From assembly GCA_030706685.1 (NCBI GenBank), contig JAUZOA010000055.1, positions 1 through 37,299 on the forward strand: DNA of 37,299 nt, read 5' to 3'. The stretch is from Bacteroidota bacterium. GTDB taxonomy: Bacteria > Bacteroidota > Bacteroidia > Chitinophagales > Chitinophagaceae. Both the position numbers and the translations under genes were made by a program. Under the pieces are notes generated by a model. It was not told the DNA's origin. It worked only from the letters and a program-made list of their open reading frames with translations, and did no database searches. Each line of letters starts with the position of its first letter. Position 1 is the stretch's first letter. Positions 8,229-17,417 of the stretch are shown piece by piece.

Positions 8229-10754
8229 TTACTCTTCAAAATATACCCTTTTCACCCGTTGCGAGATGGCCGTCATTATTTCATAAGGAATCGTTCCGGC
8301 CCACTCTGCTATTTTTTGCACGGGTAATTCTTTTCCAAAAATGATCACCTCATCTCCTTCACGGATACCCTCAATACCCGTAACATCTATCATGGTCATA
8401 TCCATACAAACTGTACCCATCACCGGGGCCAATTGTCCTTTCACCAGCATTTTACCTCTTCCATTTCCCAAATGGCGGGAGAAACCATCGGCATATCCTA
8501 TCCGCACGGTTGCAATCACCGAGTCTTTTTTTACGATTCCCTTCCGGTTATAACTTACCGATTCACCGGCTTTCAGATATTTAAGTTGCGCAATCGTTGA
8601 TCTTAATGTAGCGACAGGCTGAAGTTCGGCCTGGTGAGTATTACTGCTATCTACCCCGTACAGGCCGATGCCTAATCTTACCATATCCAATTGTAATTGC
8701 GGCAGGCGGAAGATTGCTCCGGAATTGGCAAGATGTTCAATAAATGAATACTGCAGCTTCCCTTTCAATTGCCGGACCGCCTGTTTGTAAAGATCAAACT
8801 GCTCAAACGTAAATTTATCTTCCATCGCATCCTCACTGGCAGCAAGATGGGAGAAAACGGTTTGCACTTTCATGCAAGATGTGTCTCGCAGGAAGTCACC
8901 AAGCGCCTCTATTTCCCCGGCAGCAAAACCCAGCCGGTTCATCCCGGTTTCAATTTCAATATGGACGGGATATTGCTGTAATCCTTCGTTTTGTAAAAAA
9001 GCATCAAAAGAATGTAATAATTCAAATGAATAAATATCCGGCTCGAGATTATACTCTATTAATGATTCAAAAGCCGTTTCTTCAGGGTTCATTACCATTA
9101 TGGGCAATGTGATCCCCATTTTTCTTAATTCTACACCCTCATCCACATAAGCGACACCCAGGTAATCCACTTTTTGGTATTGCAGAATACCTGCTATTTC
9201 TGCGCCACCGCTGCCATAAGCAAAAGCTTTGACCATCCCCATTACTTTTGTTGCCGGGTCAAGGTGGTTTTGGTATACTTTAAGATTATGCGCGATCGCA
9301 TTCAGGTTTATTTCCAGTACAGTCTGGTGAACTTTCTGTTCCAGTAATTGCACGATCTTTTCAAATTCAAAAACCCTGGCCCCTTTGATTAAAACCGTTT
9401 CTTCCTTAAACTGTGAAGAACGGTATTGTTGTATAAAATCCCCGGTTGAATCATATAACTCCGTTATCGCCGGCTGACCCGGATGTAAGACCCGCGAACT
9501 AAGTGTCTTTGAAATTTTTCCACCTATACCGATTAACCGGTCCACATGATGCTTTTGTAAACTTTCGAGAAGAAGGGAGTACAAATCTTCATCTTTCAAA
9601 GAACTTTGTAAAAAATCAGATAATATGACCGTCTTTTTTGAGCCTCCGCCCTGCTGGCTTAAAAAGTTTAATGCAATTTCCAGGGAACTCAGGTCGGCGC
9701 TGTAACTATCGTTGATGATATTACAATGGTTGATCCCTTTCTTGAGCTCCAGCCGCATATTTACCGGCTGAAGAGTCTTCATTCTTTCCTCTATCTTTTT
9801 TTGATCAACACCCAGCACCAGCAGTACACACCAGCAGGTAATAGCGTTTTCGATGGACGCGTCATCTGTAAAGAAGATGGTTATGGAAGCATGGCCGGTA
9901 CTATCAGCATAAGGCTTTTGTCTCAGGGAAGCGCTGATCAGTGTACAGGTTGACTGTTTTTTTATGGAAGTAATTTGTAAAATACTATTAACCTTTGTTC
10001 CCCATGAGAATAGGTGAAAGGGTTCCTTATGAGTAGCGTGTGTTTCAGCATCCCGCCATAAATCAACTGCTTTAGTTACTTCAAAATGATCGTTGCTGAA
10101 AATAACTTCTTTGGCGCCGCGTAACAATTGTATTTTCTCTTCCACCTTTTTTTGTATGCTTTCAAAACCCTCACTGTGCGCTTCGCCAATATTTGTTATG
10201 ATCCCGATAGTCGGCCGGATAATATTCCACAGTTTTTTCATTTCACCAGGCATTGAAATACCGGCTTCAAATATGGCCAGTGTATTTTGCTCACTCATCT
10301 GCCATACACTTAATGGCACACCGATCTGGGAATTGTAACTTTTAGGGCTTCTCACAATATTATAATCCGCATGAAGCAGTTGGTACAGCCATTCTTTCAC
10401 GATGGTCTTCCCGTTGCTGCCGGTGATCCCGATCACCGGTATATTGAATTGCCCCCGGTGCCAGGCTGCTAATTGCTGTAAGGCAACCAGGGAATCATTG
10501 ACCAAAATAAAATTCGCTTCGGGATAAGCAGTCAGCGCCGGCATTTCGCTGATTATAAAATTCCTGACCCCTTTTTTATATACCTCCGCTATAAACTGGT
10601 GACCGTCTCGCCTGGGTCCCTTTAATGCAAAAAACAGGGAAGTAGCGGGAGAATAGATCTTCCGGCTGTCAAGAACAAGATGTTCAATAACAGCATCGGT
10701 CCCTTTTGATGAAGACCCTACGATACGGGCAATATGTTCCAGGGAATATTTCAA
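8229..10754 (-). CDS. murF-alr: Bifunctional UDP-MurNAc-tripeptide:D-Ala-D-Ala ligase / alanine racemase
   Basis: 841 residues. The N-terminal half (1 to about 450) is MurF, which adds D-Ala-D-Ala to the UDP-MurNAc-tripeptide in the cytoplasm; its P-loop is GITGSNGKT at 109-117. The C-terminal half (about 460-841) is a PLP-dependent alanine racemase. Its PLP lysine lies in VMGMVKAFAYGSG near residue 500, and IGYADGF carries the catalytic-tyrosine motif. The same fusion is known across Bacteroidota and couples D-Ala supply to its use. The start is a TTG at 10754; no upstream in-frame ATG exists, and MKYSLEHIARIVG aligns with usual MurF N-termini. It lies 30 bases after terC, probably in one transcript. 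Confidence 0.93.
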   Translation of the reverse strand: MKYSLEHIARIVGSSSKGTDAVIEHLVLDSRKIYSPATSLFFALKGPRRDGHQFIAEVYKKGVRNFIISEMPALTAYPEANFILVNDSLVALQQLAAWHRGQFNIPVIGITGSNGKTIVKEWLYQLLHADYNIVRSPKSYNSQIGVPLSVWQMSEQNTLAIFEAGISMPGEMKKLWNIIRPTIGIITNIGEAHSEGFESIQKKVEEKIQLLRGAKEVIFSNDHFEVTKAVDLWRDAETHATHKEPFHLFSWGTKVNSILQITSIKKQSTCTLISASLRQKPYADSTGHASITIFFTDDASIENAITCWCVLLVLGVDQKKIEERMKTLQPVNMRLELKKGINHCNIINDSYSADLSSLEIALNFLSQQGGGSKKTVILSDFLQSSLKDEDLYSLLLESLQKHHVDRLIGIGGKISKTLSSRVLHPGQPAITELYDSTGDFIQQYRSSQFKEETVLIKGARVFEFEKIVQLLEQKVHQTVLEINLNAIAHNLKVYQNHLDPATKVMGMVKAFAYGSGGAEIAGILQYQKVDYLGVAYVDEGVELRKMGITLPIMVMNPEETAFESLIEYNLEPDIYSFELLHSFDAFLQNEGLQQYPVHIEIETGMNRLGFAAGEIEALGDFLRDTSCMKVQTVFSHLAASEDAMEDKFTFEQFDLYKQAVRQLKGKLQYSFIEHLANSGAIFRLPQLQLDMVRLGIGLYGVDSSNTHQAELQPVATLRSTIAQLKYLKAGESVSYNRKGIVKKDSVIATVRIGYADGFSRHLGNGRGKMLVKGQLAPVMGTVCMDMTMIDVTGIEGIREGDEVIIFGKELPVQKIAEWAGTIPYEIMTAISQRVKRVYFEE

Positions 10755-10784
10755 CCGGCAGGTCTTTAATTGAAATGAATATTT

Positions 10785-11750
10785 TTAATAAATGTCTTCT
10801 TCATTCACATCCGGCGGCTCGCCTTTTTTCTTCATGAAGATAGAATAGAAAACAGAACCCGTTATACAAACCAGTATCACCCCCAGCGAAATGAAAACCT
10901 GTATTTCTTTCTCTACCCATTGATTGATCCAGTGTTCGCCCAGCATTTTTAGCCCGATAAACGCCAGTACGATGGCGATGCCCTGCTGCAGGTAATCAAA
11001 TTTACTTACCGCCCCGCGTAAAAGGAAGAAAAGAGAGCGGAGACCAAGCACGGCAAAAATGTTGGAAGTATATACAACCAGTTTATCCTTTGATATCCCC
11101 AGTACCGCAGGGATGGAATCCAATGCAAATACGAGGTCAATCGCCGCGAGCATCATCACAACAATGAATAATGTTGTATATCGCCGCTTCCCATTTTCCC
11201 GGACAGAGAATTTCCCATCCCCGTCATGGGGAGTCAATGGCAGCACCCGTTTTAAAAAATGATAAATTTTTGTATCGTGCGGTTCGAATTCCTGGTCGCC
11301 ATCGGCAGTAAACATTTTGTAGCCCGTGTAAACCAAAAAGGCTCCGAAGACCAGCAATACCCAGTCAAATTTTACCAACGCGACACCCACCGTAATAAAA
11401 ATGATACGCAAAACAATGGCCATCAGGATACCAATGAGCAATACCCGGCCATAATGTTTTTCTTTAACACCGAATGAGGAGAAAATAATAATGAAAACAA
11501 AAATATTATCGATGCTCAGGCTCCATTCCATCAGGTAGGCGCTGAGATATTCCAATGAAAGCGTTTGCCCTTTTTCTGCCCACATAAAAACAAAAAAAGC
11601 CAGCGCAAGGCTTACCCAGAAGAAGGTTTGATACAGCGCCTGCTTTATTGTCACTTTATGATTCTTCCTGCTCAACAGGCCAAGATCAAAGATCAATGCT
11701 ACCAGTAAAACCACGCCAAATACAACATAAGTAACCTGGTCTGTCGTCAT
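10785..11750 (-). CDS. TerC/Alx-family integral membrane protein
   Basis: 321 residues with 7-9 hydrophobic helices spread over the chain. The TerC motifs are EWSLSIDNIFVFIIIFSSFG (about 95-115), with acidic residues inside membrane helices, and AAIDLVFALDSIPAVLGIS (about 203-221), the second acidic repeat. Members of this family (Alx, TerC, MeeF/MeeY) act in manganese export or in metalation of exported proteins, and some give tellurite resistance. No other ter gene is present, so housekeeping metal homeostasis is more likely than a tellurite operon. Its own -7 element lies at 11774-11781, and murF-alr follows it closely. Confidence 0.88.
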   Translation of the reverse strand: MTTDQVTYVVFGVVLLVALIFDLGLLSRKNHKVTIKQALYQTFFWVSLALAFFVFMWAEKGQTLSLEYLSAYLMEWSLSIDNIFVFIIIFSSFGVKEKHYGRVLLIGILMAIVLRIIFITVGVALVKFDWVLLVFGAFLVYTGYKMFTADGDQEFEPHDTKIYHFLKRVLPLTPHDGDGKFSVRENGKRRYTTLFIVVMMLAAIDLVFALDSIPAVLGISKDKLVVYTSNIFAVLGLRSLFFLLRGAVSKFDYLQQGIAIVLAFIGLKMLGEHWINQWVEKEIQVFISLGVILVCITGSVFYSIFMKKKGEPPDVNEEDIY

Positions 11751-11773
11751 TATCCCTTTTATAATTTAAGAAG

Positions 11774-11781
11774 CAAAGATA
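11774..11781 (-). promoter_or_regulatory. -7 promoter element for terC (and probably murF-alr)
   Basis: TATCTTTG on the minus strand is an exact TAnnTTTG match, 23 bases before the terC ATG at 11750 and just after the end of gldG. Confidence 0.6.
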
Positions 11782-11816
11782 CAATAAGGAGGGGGTGGGA
11801 ATTAGTCAAAAAAGCA

Positions 11817-13577
11817 TCAGGCAGCATATTTTCTTTTCCTCGTTTGCTGGTAAACAAATCCAAAAAAGATGACAAGTAATACCGGCAGGGCGATATTGAT
11901 GAACTGCCAGGTTGTTTTTTGTTTTTTTACTTTTTCAGTATTCAGCAGGCGAAGAACGATTTCTTTATTGCCGGTTTCTATTATACCGGGTTTATTGGTA
12001 AAATATTCAAGGCAGTTCATTAAAAAATTCCTGTTGGCAAAAGGAATGAAAAACCGGGCGTTTTCTGTTTTCTCTGCATATTCCTGATAAGCGTTCCTGT
12101 TCCAGCCCATAGGAAGCGGCATGGGAGACTGCCCCTCATTCACAATAATTTCATTTAACACCATATCGCCGTCTCCTACTACAATAATTTTGGCGTTATT
12201 CACTGATTCCTCTTTAAATGGAGTACCTTCTTTGTTCAAACTATCCATAGTGATCTTGCCCACCCTGTTCTTGTAAAAAGAAGTAAACTTTCCCTCCAGC
12301 AAAACGGCTGCCGGTATATTATCAGCCCTGAATTTTTCATCCTGCGGGGCAATTTTATTCTCGTTTAAACTGATCAGGGCAGGTGTGGAAATAATACGGG
12401 AATTGGGAGAGGATGACAGCAAAATAGTTTTCCTGACATTATTTTCCTGTATCGTATCAAGTGAATTCACGAATTTACCGGTAACAAGCCCGATATTCTT
12501 ATTGATAATATGATCATTTTTACTTTGAAAAACGGGATAATAATTCCAGGGCAAAAATTCTTTCTGGGGATTTTCCTGCGTGCCGCCGACAACCAGGGAT
12601 AAAAAATCGCATTGCAAATCCATGATAAGAGAAGGGTTGATACGAACACCATAACGAAACAAGATATCCGTCAGGTTTAAATCCCTGTCATAAGCAACTG
12701 TTTGAGGTTTGAACTTAAGGCTGTCATTTTCGGCATACAGGCGGTCAATAAAAAAGAGAACATGACCGCCTCTCATTATATATTGGTCAATTTTGAGCTT
12801 CTCCTCCTCGGTAAACTGCAAAGAAGGTTTTACAATTATAAAAACATTGAATTGGTCGGGAATAATTTTCTGAGCAGTAAGATTAAAAGTATAAAAATCA
12901 TATCGCTGCCTGACTATTTGTTGCAAATCGTATGTGTCAAACCCCTTCAGGTCCGGTTCACCATTTCCGGTCGCATATCCAACTACCGGTCTCTCAGGGT
13001 GAATTAACTCATCAATAATTTTCAGAAAATTATATTCCAGCAACGCTTCTGCATTATTTATTTCAACCTGGGAAATAATCCTGCTTCCTCCTGAATACAG
13101 GTTGATTAACCGCTGCTCTCCTTTATATTTTACCAGCGCAACCGGGAATACAAATTTCTGCTCCTGCCCTGCTTTTACCTGTACTGTAAGGTTGATCGGG
13201 CTGGCTCCCATTGCTACCAGCGTATCCTGGTATTTTACTCCATTTGCGCCAGGTATTTCATCCTGCGGTGAAATAAATTCATAGTGGATCTTTGCACCGT
13301 TCCGGTCTTTGAGCAACTGCAGGAATTCATCTGTACTGTTAGCTAATTTTCTAAACCCCGACGGGAAATCGCCTTTCAGGAAGACATCTATTTGCAGATC
13401 ATCCTCCAACCCGTTTAAAACTTCTTTTGTCGGATTACTCAGTGTATATCTCTTTTCCCTGGTAAGATCAAGCCGGGAATGAAAAGCCGATGCCAGGAAA
13501 TTAATACCAAACAATATGATGAGCAGCAGCAGCCACCCGTATTTTGAAGCCAGTATTTTCTGCAAGGGGTTTTTCAT
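11817..13577 (-). CDS. gldG: Gliding motility ABC transporter auxiliary protein GldG
   Basis: 586 residues. An N-terminal membrane helix (about 13-31, YGWLLLLIILFGINFLAS) is followed by the large periplasmic ABC_transp_aux-type domain: RLDLTREKRYTLSNPTKEVL at 35-54, then the GYATGNGEPDLKGFDTYDLQ region. A second helix lies near the end (about 560-578) before a basic tail. GldG acts with the permease GldF and the ATPase GldA; the complex is needed for gliding in Flavobacterium johnsoniae, though many non-gliding relatives also have it. Its ATG directly abuts the gldF stop (13578), so the two genes are translationally linked. No gldA is present in this window. Confidence 0.9.
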   Translation of the reverse strand: MKNPLQKILASKYGWLLLLIILFGINFLASAFHSRLDLTREKRYTLSNPTKEVLNGLEDDLQIDVFLKGDFPSGFRKLANSTDEFLQLLKDRNGAKIHYEFISPQDEIPGANGVKYQDTLVAMGASPINLTVQVKAGQEQKFVFPVALVKYKGEQRLINLYSGGSRIISQVEINNAEALLEYNFLKIIDELIHPERPVVGYATGNGEPDLKGFDTYDLQQIVRQRYDFYTFNLTAQKIIPDQFNVFIIVKPSLQFTEEEKLKIDQYIMRGGHVLFFIDRLYAENDSLKFKPQTVAYDRDLNLTDILFRYGVRINPSLIMDLQCDFLSLVVGGTQENPQKEFLPWNYYPVFQSKNDHIINKNIGLVTGKFVNSLDTIQENNVRKTILLSSSPNSRIISTPALISLNENKIAPQDEKFRADNIPAAVLLEGKFTSFYKNRVGKITMDSLNKEGTPFKEESVNNAKIIVVGDGDMVLNEIIVNEGQSPMPLPMGWNRNAYQEYAEKTENARFFIPFANRNFLMNCLEYFTNKPGIIETGNKEIVLRLLNTEKVKKQKTTWQFINIALPVLLVIFFGFVYQQTRKRKYAA

Positions 13578-14297
13578 TTATCGTTTTAGCAGGTTACGGT
13601 TGGTGATGGTAAGCAATAAAAATATTATACTTAAAAAATAGATGACATCCCTGGTATCAATCACACCCCGGCTGATACTGCGGTAATGAAAATCAATGCC
13701 CGCCATTTCTATATAATAATCAGCTCCCGCCGGCAATCCCGGCAGCCGGCTGATAGCGCTGAAGCCATAATACAGCAAAGCACAAGCTATCAGGCTGATG
13801 ATAAAGGACACTACAGCGTTATTGGTAAAACTGCTGGTACAAATACCGATGGAAATGAAAACCGCAGCCAGGAAAAACAAACCAATATAAGAGCCAATCG
13901 TAGCACCTGTATCAAGCCCCGCATCAGACGAAAGCCGCTGTAGCGAGAAAAAATAAATAACAGTAGGCAGCAGGGCAAAGATCACCACTACCAGGGTACC
14001 AAGGTATTTTCCGCCAATGATCTGCCAGCGGCTCAAAGGTCTTGTCTGCAATATCTCGTAAGTACCTGCTTTGAACTCATCAGCAAAGCTTCGCATGGTA
14101 ATGGCAGGGATCAGTAATAATAATATCCAGGGCGCTAATTGAAAAAACTTATCAAGCGTAGCGTACCCAAAGTCAAGAATATTGTCTTCAAAAACAAATA
14201 ATACCAACCCGTTGGCGAGAAGAAAAACAATAATGGCAATATAGCCGGTAAGACTGCTGAAAAATTGACGGAGTTCTTTTTTACAAATGGCCCACAT
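13578..14297 (-). CDS. gldF: Gliding motility ABC transporter permease GldF
   Basis: 239 residues from the ATG at 14297 (MWAICKKELRQFFSSLTGYI). The frame is open to a TTG at 14309, but that codon lies in the likely TACTTTG promoter element, and GldF proteins usually begin at this methionine. Six hydrophobic helices are evident. The conserved ABC-2 permease segments are ITMRSFADEFKAGTYEILQTRPLS (about 66-89) and the following WQIIGGKYLG. The protein sits in the inner membrane with GldG and GldA and moves an unknown substrate related to gliding or envelope assembly. Confidence 0.9.
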   Translation of the reverse strand: MWAICKKELRQFFSSLTGYIAIIVFLLANGLVLFVFEDNILDFGYATLDKFFQLAPWILLLLIPAITMRSFADEFKAGTYEILQTRPLSRWQIIGGKYLGTLVVVIFALLPTVIYFFSLQRLSSDAGLDTGATIGSYIGLFFLAAVFISIGICTSSFTNNAVVSFIISLIACALLYYGFSAISRLPGLPAGADYYIEMAGIDFHYRSISRGVIDTRDVIYFLSIIFLLLTITNRNLLKR

Positions 14298-14306
14298 AAG
14301 ATGGTG

Positions 14307-14313
14307 CAAAGTA
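14307..14313 (-). promoter_or_regulatory. Possible -7 element for gldFG
   Basis: TACTTTG on the minus strand is one base shorter than the full consensus (TTACTTTG is the 8-base version). Transcription would start a few bases before the ATG at 14297, giving a nearly leaderless mRNA. This supports the shorter gldF start. Confidence 0.35.
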
Positions 14314-14322
14314 AATAAATTA

Positions 14323-14396
14323 GAAATAAGAAATGAGAAATAAGAATTCAGGAAGTGTTTTAAATCCCGTATCCCTCATTTCTCATTCCTTATTCC
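14323..14396. repeat. Imperfect inverted repeat between iscA and gldF
   Basis: Arms 14323-14341 and 14378-14396 match at 17 of 19 positions, and both mismatches can pair as G-U on one strand. The arms consist of simple GAAATAAG/AATGAG words. It ends 9 bases from the iscA stop at 14406 and could act as its terminator. Confidence 0.55.
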
Positions 14397-14405
14397 TCAT
14401 TTTAA

Positions 14406-14756
14406 TTATACTGCAAAACTCTCGCCGCAGGCACAGGTACGGCTCGCATTGGGGTTATTAAAGTAGAAGCCTTTACCATTCAGCCCGTCCGAAAATTCCA
14501 GGGTGGTATTTACCAGGTATAAAAAACTCTTGAGATCGGTGACTATCTTCAGACCATTATCTTCAAATACCTGGTCAGTAGGTTTTGACTCATTGTCAAA
14601 ATCCATTTTATAGCTCAGCCCGGAACAGCCGCCGCCTACCACGCTCACGCGAAGAAAATAAGATGGGTCATTCGCTACACCGGCTTCCGTTAATAATTGC
14701 TGTATTTTAATCTTTGCCTTGTCGCTGACATGAATGGCATTGTCTAATGTTTGCAT
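14406..14756 (-). CDS. iscA: Iron-sulfur cluster assembly A-type carrier (IscA/SufA/ErpA family)
   Basis: 116 residues, normal for HesB/IscA carriers that receive and pass on Fe-S clusters in the cytoplasm. The three conserved cluster-binding cysteines are present: Cys44 in GGGCSGLSYKM, and Cys108 and Cys110 in the C-terminal CACGESF. The gene begins 14 bases after the iscS stop, so the two form an operon. Which A-type subgroup it belongs to cannot be told from the sequence alone. Confidence 0.92.
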   Translation of the reverse strand: MQTLDNAIHVSDKAKIKIQQLLTEAGVANDPSYFLRVSVVGGGCSGLSYKMDFDNESKPTDQVFEDNGLKIVTDLKSFLYLVNTTLEFSDGLNGKGFYFNNPNASRTCACGESFAV

Positions 14757-14770
14757 AATAAAAAATTAAA

Positions 14771-15961
14771 TCAAAAACCGGATCTTTCCAGGTTTCCCAT
14801 TTTCAATTTTGAATTTTTAAGTTCGTTTACTTTACTTGTAACCTGTACGATAACATAATCAATCTCTTCTTCCGTCGTAAACCGGCCCAGGCTAAACCGT
14901 ACAGAACTATGGGCCAGGTCGTCGTCAAGGCCAATGGCTTTCAAAACATAAGACGGTTCCAATAAAGCAGAAGTGCAGGCCGAACCCGATGATACTGCCA
15001 TATTTTTGTTGAGACCCATCATCAATCCGTCGCCATCCACGTATTGGAAAGAGATATTCGTTATATGCGGTAACCTGCGATCCTTATCGCCATTCAGGCT
15101 GGCTCCATCAATCTTTAGCAAAGCATTTTCCAGTTTATCCCTTAGTTGACGCAGCCTCCTGGCTTCTTCCTTCATTTCATCCATACCTATTTCACAGGCT
15201 TTTCCAAAACCAACAATGCCGGGCACATTCAGGGTGCCGCTTCTCATTCCTTTTTCGTGGCCCCCGCCATGCATTTGCGCAGCCAGTTTCACTCTCGGAT
15301 TTTTCCTTCGGACATATAAAGCGCCGGTTCCTTTGGGACCATACATTTTGTGAGCAGAGAAAGCCATAAGGTCAATGCCATCTTTGTTTACATCCACAGG
15401 TACTTTTCCCGTTGCCTGTGTAGCATCGCTGAAAAAAAGTATCCCTTTCTTCTTAGCCATATCACTGATCTCTTTCACGGGCATCAGGGTACCTATTTCA
15501 TTATTCGCATACATAATGGCGATGAGAATGGTTGTTGGCCGAATCGCCGCTTCTAATTCTGCAGTGTCAATGAGGCCATTATCTTTTACTTTGAGATAAG
15601 TTATTTCAGCGCCCTTTTTTTCCAGGTATTTACAGGTATCCAGCACCGCTTTATGCTCAATAGTTGACGTGATGATATGGTTGCCTTTGCCGGCGTACAT
15701 TTCAAATACGCCTTTGATAGCAAGGTTATCCGCCTCGGTAGCCCCCGAGGTAAAGATTATTTCCTGGGGTTCAGCGCCGATCAGTTTGGCGACTTGTTCG
15801 CGGGCCTGTTTCACTGCTTCTTCAGCCTGCCAGCCAAAAGAATGGTTGCGGCTGGCTGCATTGCCAAAATGATGGGTGAAATAAGGGGTCATAGCTTCTA
15901 CAACTCTCCGATCACAGGGTGTGGTCGCATTATAGTCAAGATAGATAGGGAGTTGTAACAT
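14771..15961 (-). CDS. iscS: Cysteine desulfurase
   Basis: 396 residues. This PLP enzyme (class V aminotransferase fold, NifS/IscS type) takes sulfur from L-cysteine for Fe-S clusters and thiolated tRNA. The N-terminus [17 protein letters not shown] is typical. The PLP lysine is Lys205 in [14 protein letters not shown]. The persulfide-forming Cys329 lies in [17 protein letters not shown] within the long mobile loop, marking the IscS class rather than SufS. It leads the iscS-iscA pair; no iscU is adjacent. It is divergent from mce. Confidence 0.95.
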   Translation of the reverse strand: MLQLPIYLDYNATTPCDRRVVEAMTPYFTHHFGNAASRNHSFGWQAEEAVKQAREQVAKLIGAEPQEIIFTSGATEADNLAIKGVFEMYAGKGNHIITSTIEHKAVLDTCKYLEKKGAEITYLKVKDNGLIDTAELEAAIRPTTILIAIMYANNEIGTLMPVKEISDMAKKKGILFFSDATQATGKVPVDVNKDGIDLMAFSAHKMYGPKGTGALYVRRKNPRVKLAAQMHGGGHEKGMRSGTLNVPGIVGFGKACEIGMDEMKEEARRLRQLRDKLENALLKIDGASLNGDKDRRLPHITNISFQYVDGDGLMMGLNKNMAVSSGSACTSALLEPSYVLKAIGLDDDLAHSSVRFSLGRFTTEEEIDYVIVQVTSKVNELKNSKLKMGNLERSGF

Positions 15962-16016
15962 AAAATCCTTCTGCTTATAAACGTAAAATTAGCTCAAATG
16001 TTCTGTTCCGGGGGGG

Positions 16017-16024
16017 TAATTTTG
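16017..16024 (+). promoter_or_regulatory. -7 promoter element for mce
   Basis: TAATTTTG fits TAnnTTTG and lies 50 bases before the ATG at 16075, in the divergent gap between iscS and mce. It is preceded by a run of seven G. Confidence 0.5.
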
Positions 16025-16074
16025 AGGTTAAATGCTAATTTTACCCGAAGAGAAACAAGCTTTAATTCCTTGCT

Positions 16075-16476
16075 ATGCAGAAAGTTGAACACATAGGTAT
16101 TGCTGTCAAAAGCCTGGCCATTTCTATTCCCTTATTCGAGAAGCTGCTGAATAGCCCCTGCTATAAGACCGAACAGGTAGAAGGTGAAAAAGTAAATACG
16201 GCTTTTTTTATGTCGGGAGGAACCAAGATCGAATTGCTTGAAAGCATGGATCCGGGAGGAGTCATTGCCCGGTTTATTGAAAAAAAAGGCGAAGGCCTTC
16301 ATCATATCGCCTTTGATGTGGCGGATATAGAAACCGAAATGGATCGCTTAAAAAAACAAGGATTCGTTTTGCTGAATGAAACCCCGAAGACGGGGGCGGA
16401 TAATAAACAAGTTTGTTTCCTTCACCCCAAAGATACCCATGGAGTATTGATCGAATTATGCATGGAAAGAAAATAG
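16075..16476 (+). CDS. mce: Methylmalonyl-CoA epimerase
   Basis: 133 residues, the usual size. The VOC-fold enzyme interconverts the (R) and (S) forms of methylmalonyl-CoA in propionate/succinyl-CoA metabolism. Likely metal ligands are visible: His6 (VEHIGIAV), His77 (GLHHIAFDV) and Glu127 (HGVLIELC). The phrase FIEKKGEGLHHIAFDVADIE is characteristic of the family. No mutase or propionyl-CoA carboxylase genes are next to it. It converges on rnc with only 9 bases between stops. Confidence 0.93.
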   Translation: MQKVEHIGIAVKSLAISIPLFEKLLNSPCYKTEQVEGEKVNTAFFMSGGTKIELLESMDPGGVIARFIEKKGEGLHHIAFDVADIETEMDRLKKQGFVLLNETPKTGADNKQVCFLHPKDTHGVLIELCMERK

Positions 16477-16485
16477 CCTGGATTT

Positions 16486-17244
16486 TTATTTGGCGTCTTT
16501 ATCTGTTTTGCTTTCTTCTACCAGGGAATCTGAATTGACAATACCCAGTTTTTCTACAGCTAATTGTGAAGCAATTTGCGATGCATCTTTTTTATTGAAT
16601 GCTTTCCCTTCGGCTATGTTTTTTCCGTCAATCACAGCGGCAATCGTAAATAAGCGGCGGCCATTTTCTAATCGTTCACTGATAGTTTCAAATTCCAGTA
16701 CTTTCCCGTTCTTATTGGCCCAGCCATATAATTTGTTCTTGTGATTGATCTCCAGGTTTTCGAGATCGTCCATGAACATGTGGGGAAGAATGATATATTC
16801 CAGCACCCATTTGCTGGTCTTCTTATATCCATAGTCAAGGTAAATGGCGCCTACCAATGCTTCTAATGTATTCCCGAATATCTGGCTCACTTTTAAAGAG
16901 CCGTCCATTTTATTATACAAGGTAATTTTCTTCAACCCCATCCGGATAGCAATTTCATTCAATTGTTGCCGGTTGACCATCTTACTGCGCATTTCGGTCA
17001 GGAATCCTTCTTCGCGATAGGGGTATCGTTTAAAGAGGTAATCGGCGATCAAAGCGCTGAGCACCGCGTCGCCGAGATATTCAAGCCGTTCATTATTTTC
17101 ATCCGCGCCTTCACGAACGGAACGATGAGTCAAAGCTGTTTTATAGAGAGAAAGGTTACCCGGTTTAAAGCCTAAAATATTTTTAAGCTCCTTTTTAAAA
17201 GATGAGCCGGTATGTTTCTTAAAAAAGTTTTTCAGGAAATCCAC
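16486..17244 (-). CDS. rnc: Ribonuclease III
   Basis: 252 residues from a GTG at 17244 (no nearby in-frame ATG). The catalytic domain carries the RNase III signature ERLEYLGDAVL at 53-63 and the second acidic motif in FGNTLEALVGAIYLDYG. A double-stranded RNA-binding domain follows (about 165-235), ending AFNKKDASQIASQLAVEKLG. The enzyme processes rRNA precursors and other double-stranded RNA in the cytoplasm. The gene order acpP-fabF-rnc is widely conserved in bacteria, which supports the assignment. Confidence 0.95.
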   Translation of the reverse strand: MDFLKNFFKKHTGSSFKKELKNILGFKPGNLSLYKTALTHRSVREGADENNERLEYLGDAVLSALIADYLFKRYPYREEGFLTEMRSKMVNRQQLNEIAIRMGLKKITLYNKMDGSLKVSQIFGNTLEALVGAIYLDYGYKKTSKWVLEYIILPHMFMDDLENLEINHKNKLYGWANKNGKVLEFETISERLENGRRLFTIAAVIDGKNIAEGKAFNKKDASQIASQLAVEKLGIVNSDSLVEESKTDKDAK

Positions 17245-17278
17245 GGAAGGTAAACTACGAAAAAAAGTTGAAAAGGTA

Positions 17279-17405
17279 TAAATCGTTTAAAGGTTTAAAT
17301 CGTTTAAAGGTTGTTTCTGACCGGGGTGAATCAATTTTTTGACTATTTATTGAAACAGGAAGATTTGCTTTTTACAAGAACGTTAAACCCTTAAACGATT
17401 TAAAC
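17279..17405. repeat. Direct and inverted copies of a 16-base word between rnc and fabF
   Basis: TAAATCGTTTAAAGGT occurs twice in tandem with a 17-base period (17279-17294 and 17296-17311). An inverted copy with one mismatch lies at 17387-17402. The second copy and the inverted copy extend to 20-bp arms (17293-17312 and 17386-17405) around a 73-base loop, forming a possible long hairpin at the 3' end of the fabF transcript. Confidence 0.75.
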
Positions 17406-17417
17406 GCCCAATCTCCC

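Noticed and set aside
10785-11750. TerC as part of a tellurite-resistance operon
   Set aside because: No terA, terB, terD or terZ-like genes are nearby; it is linked to murF-alr.
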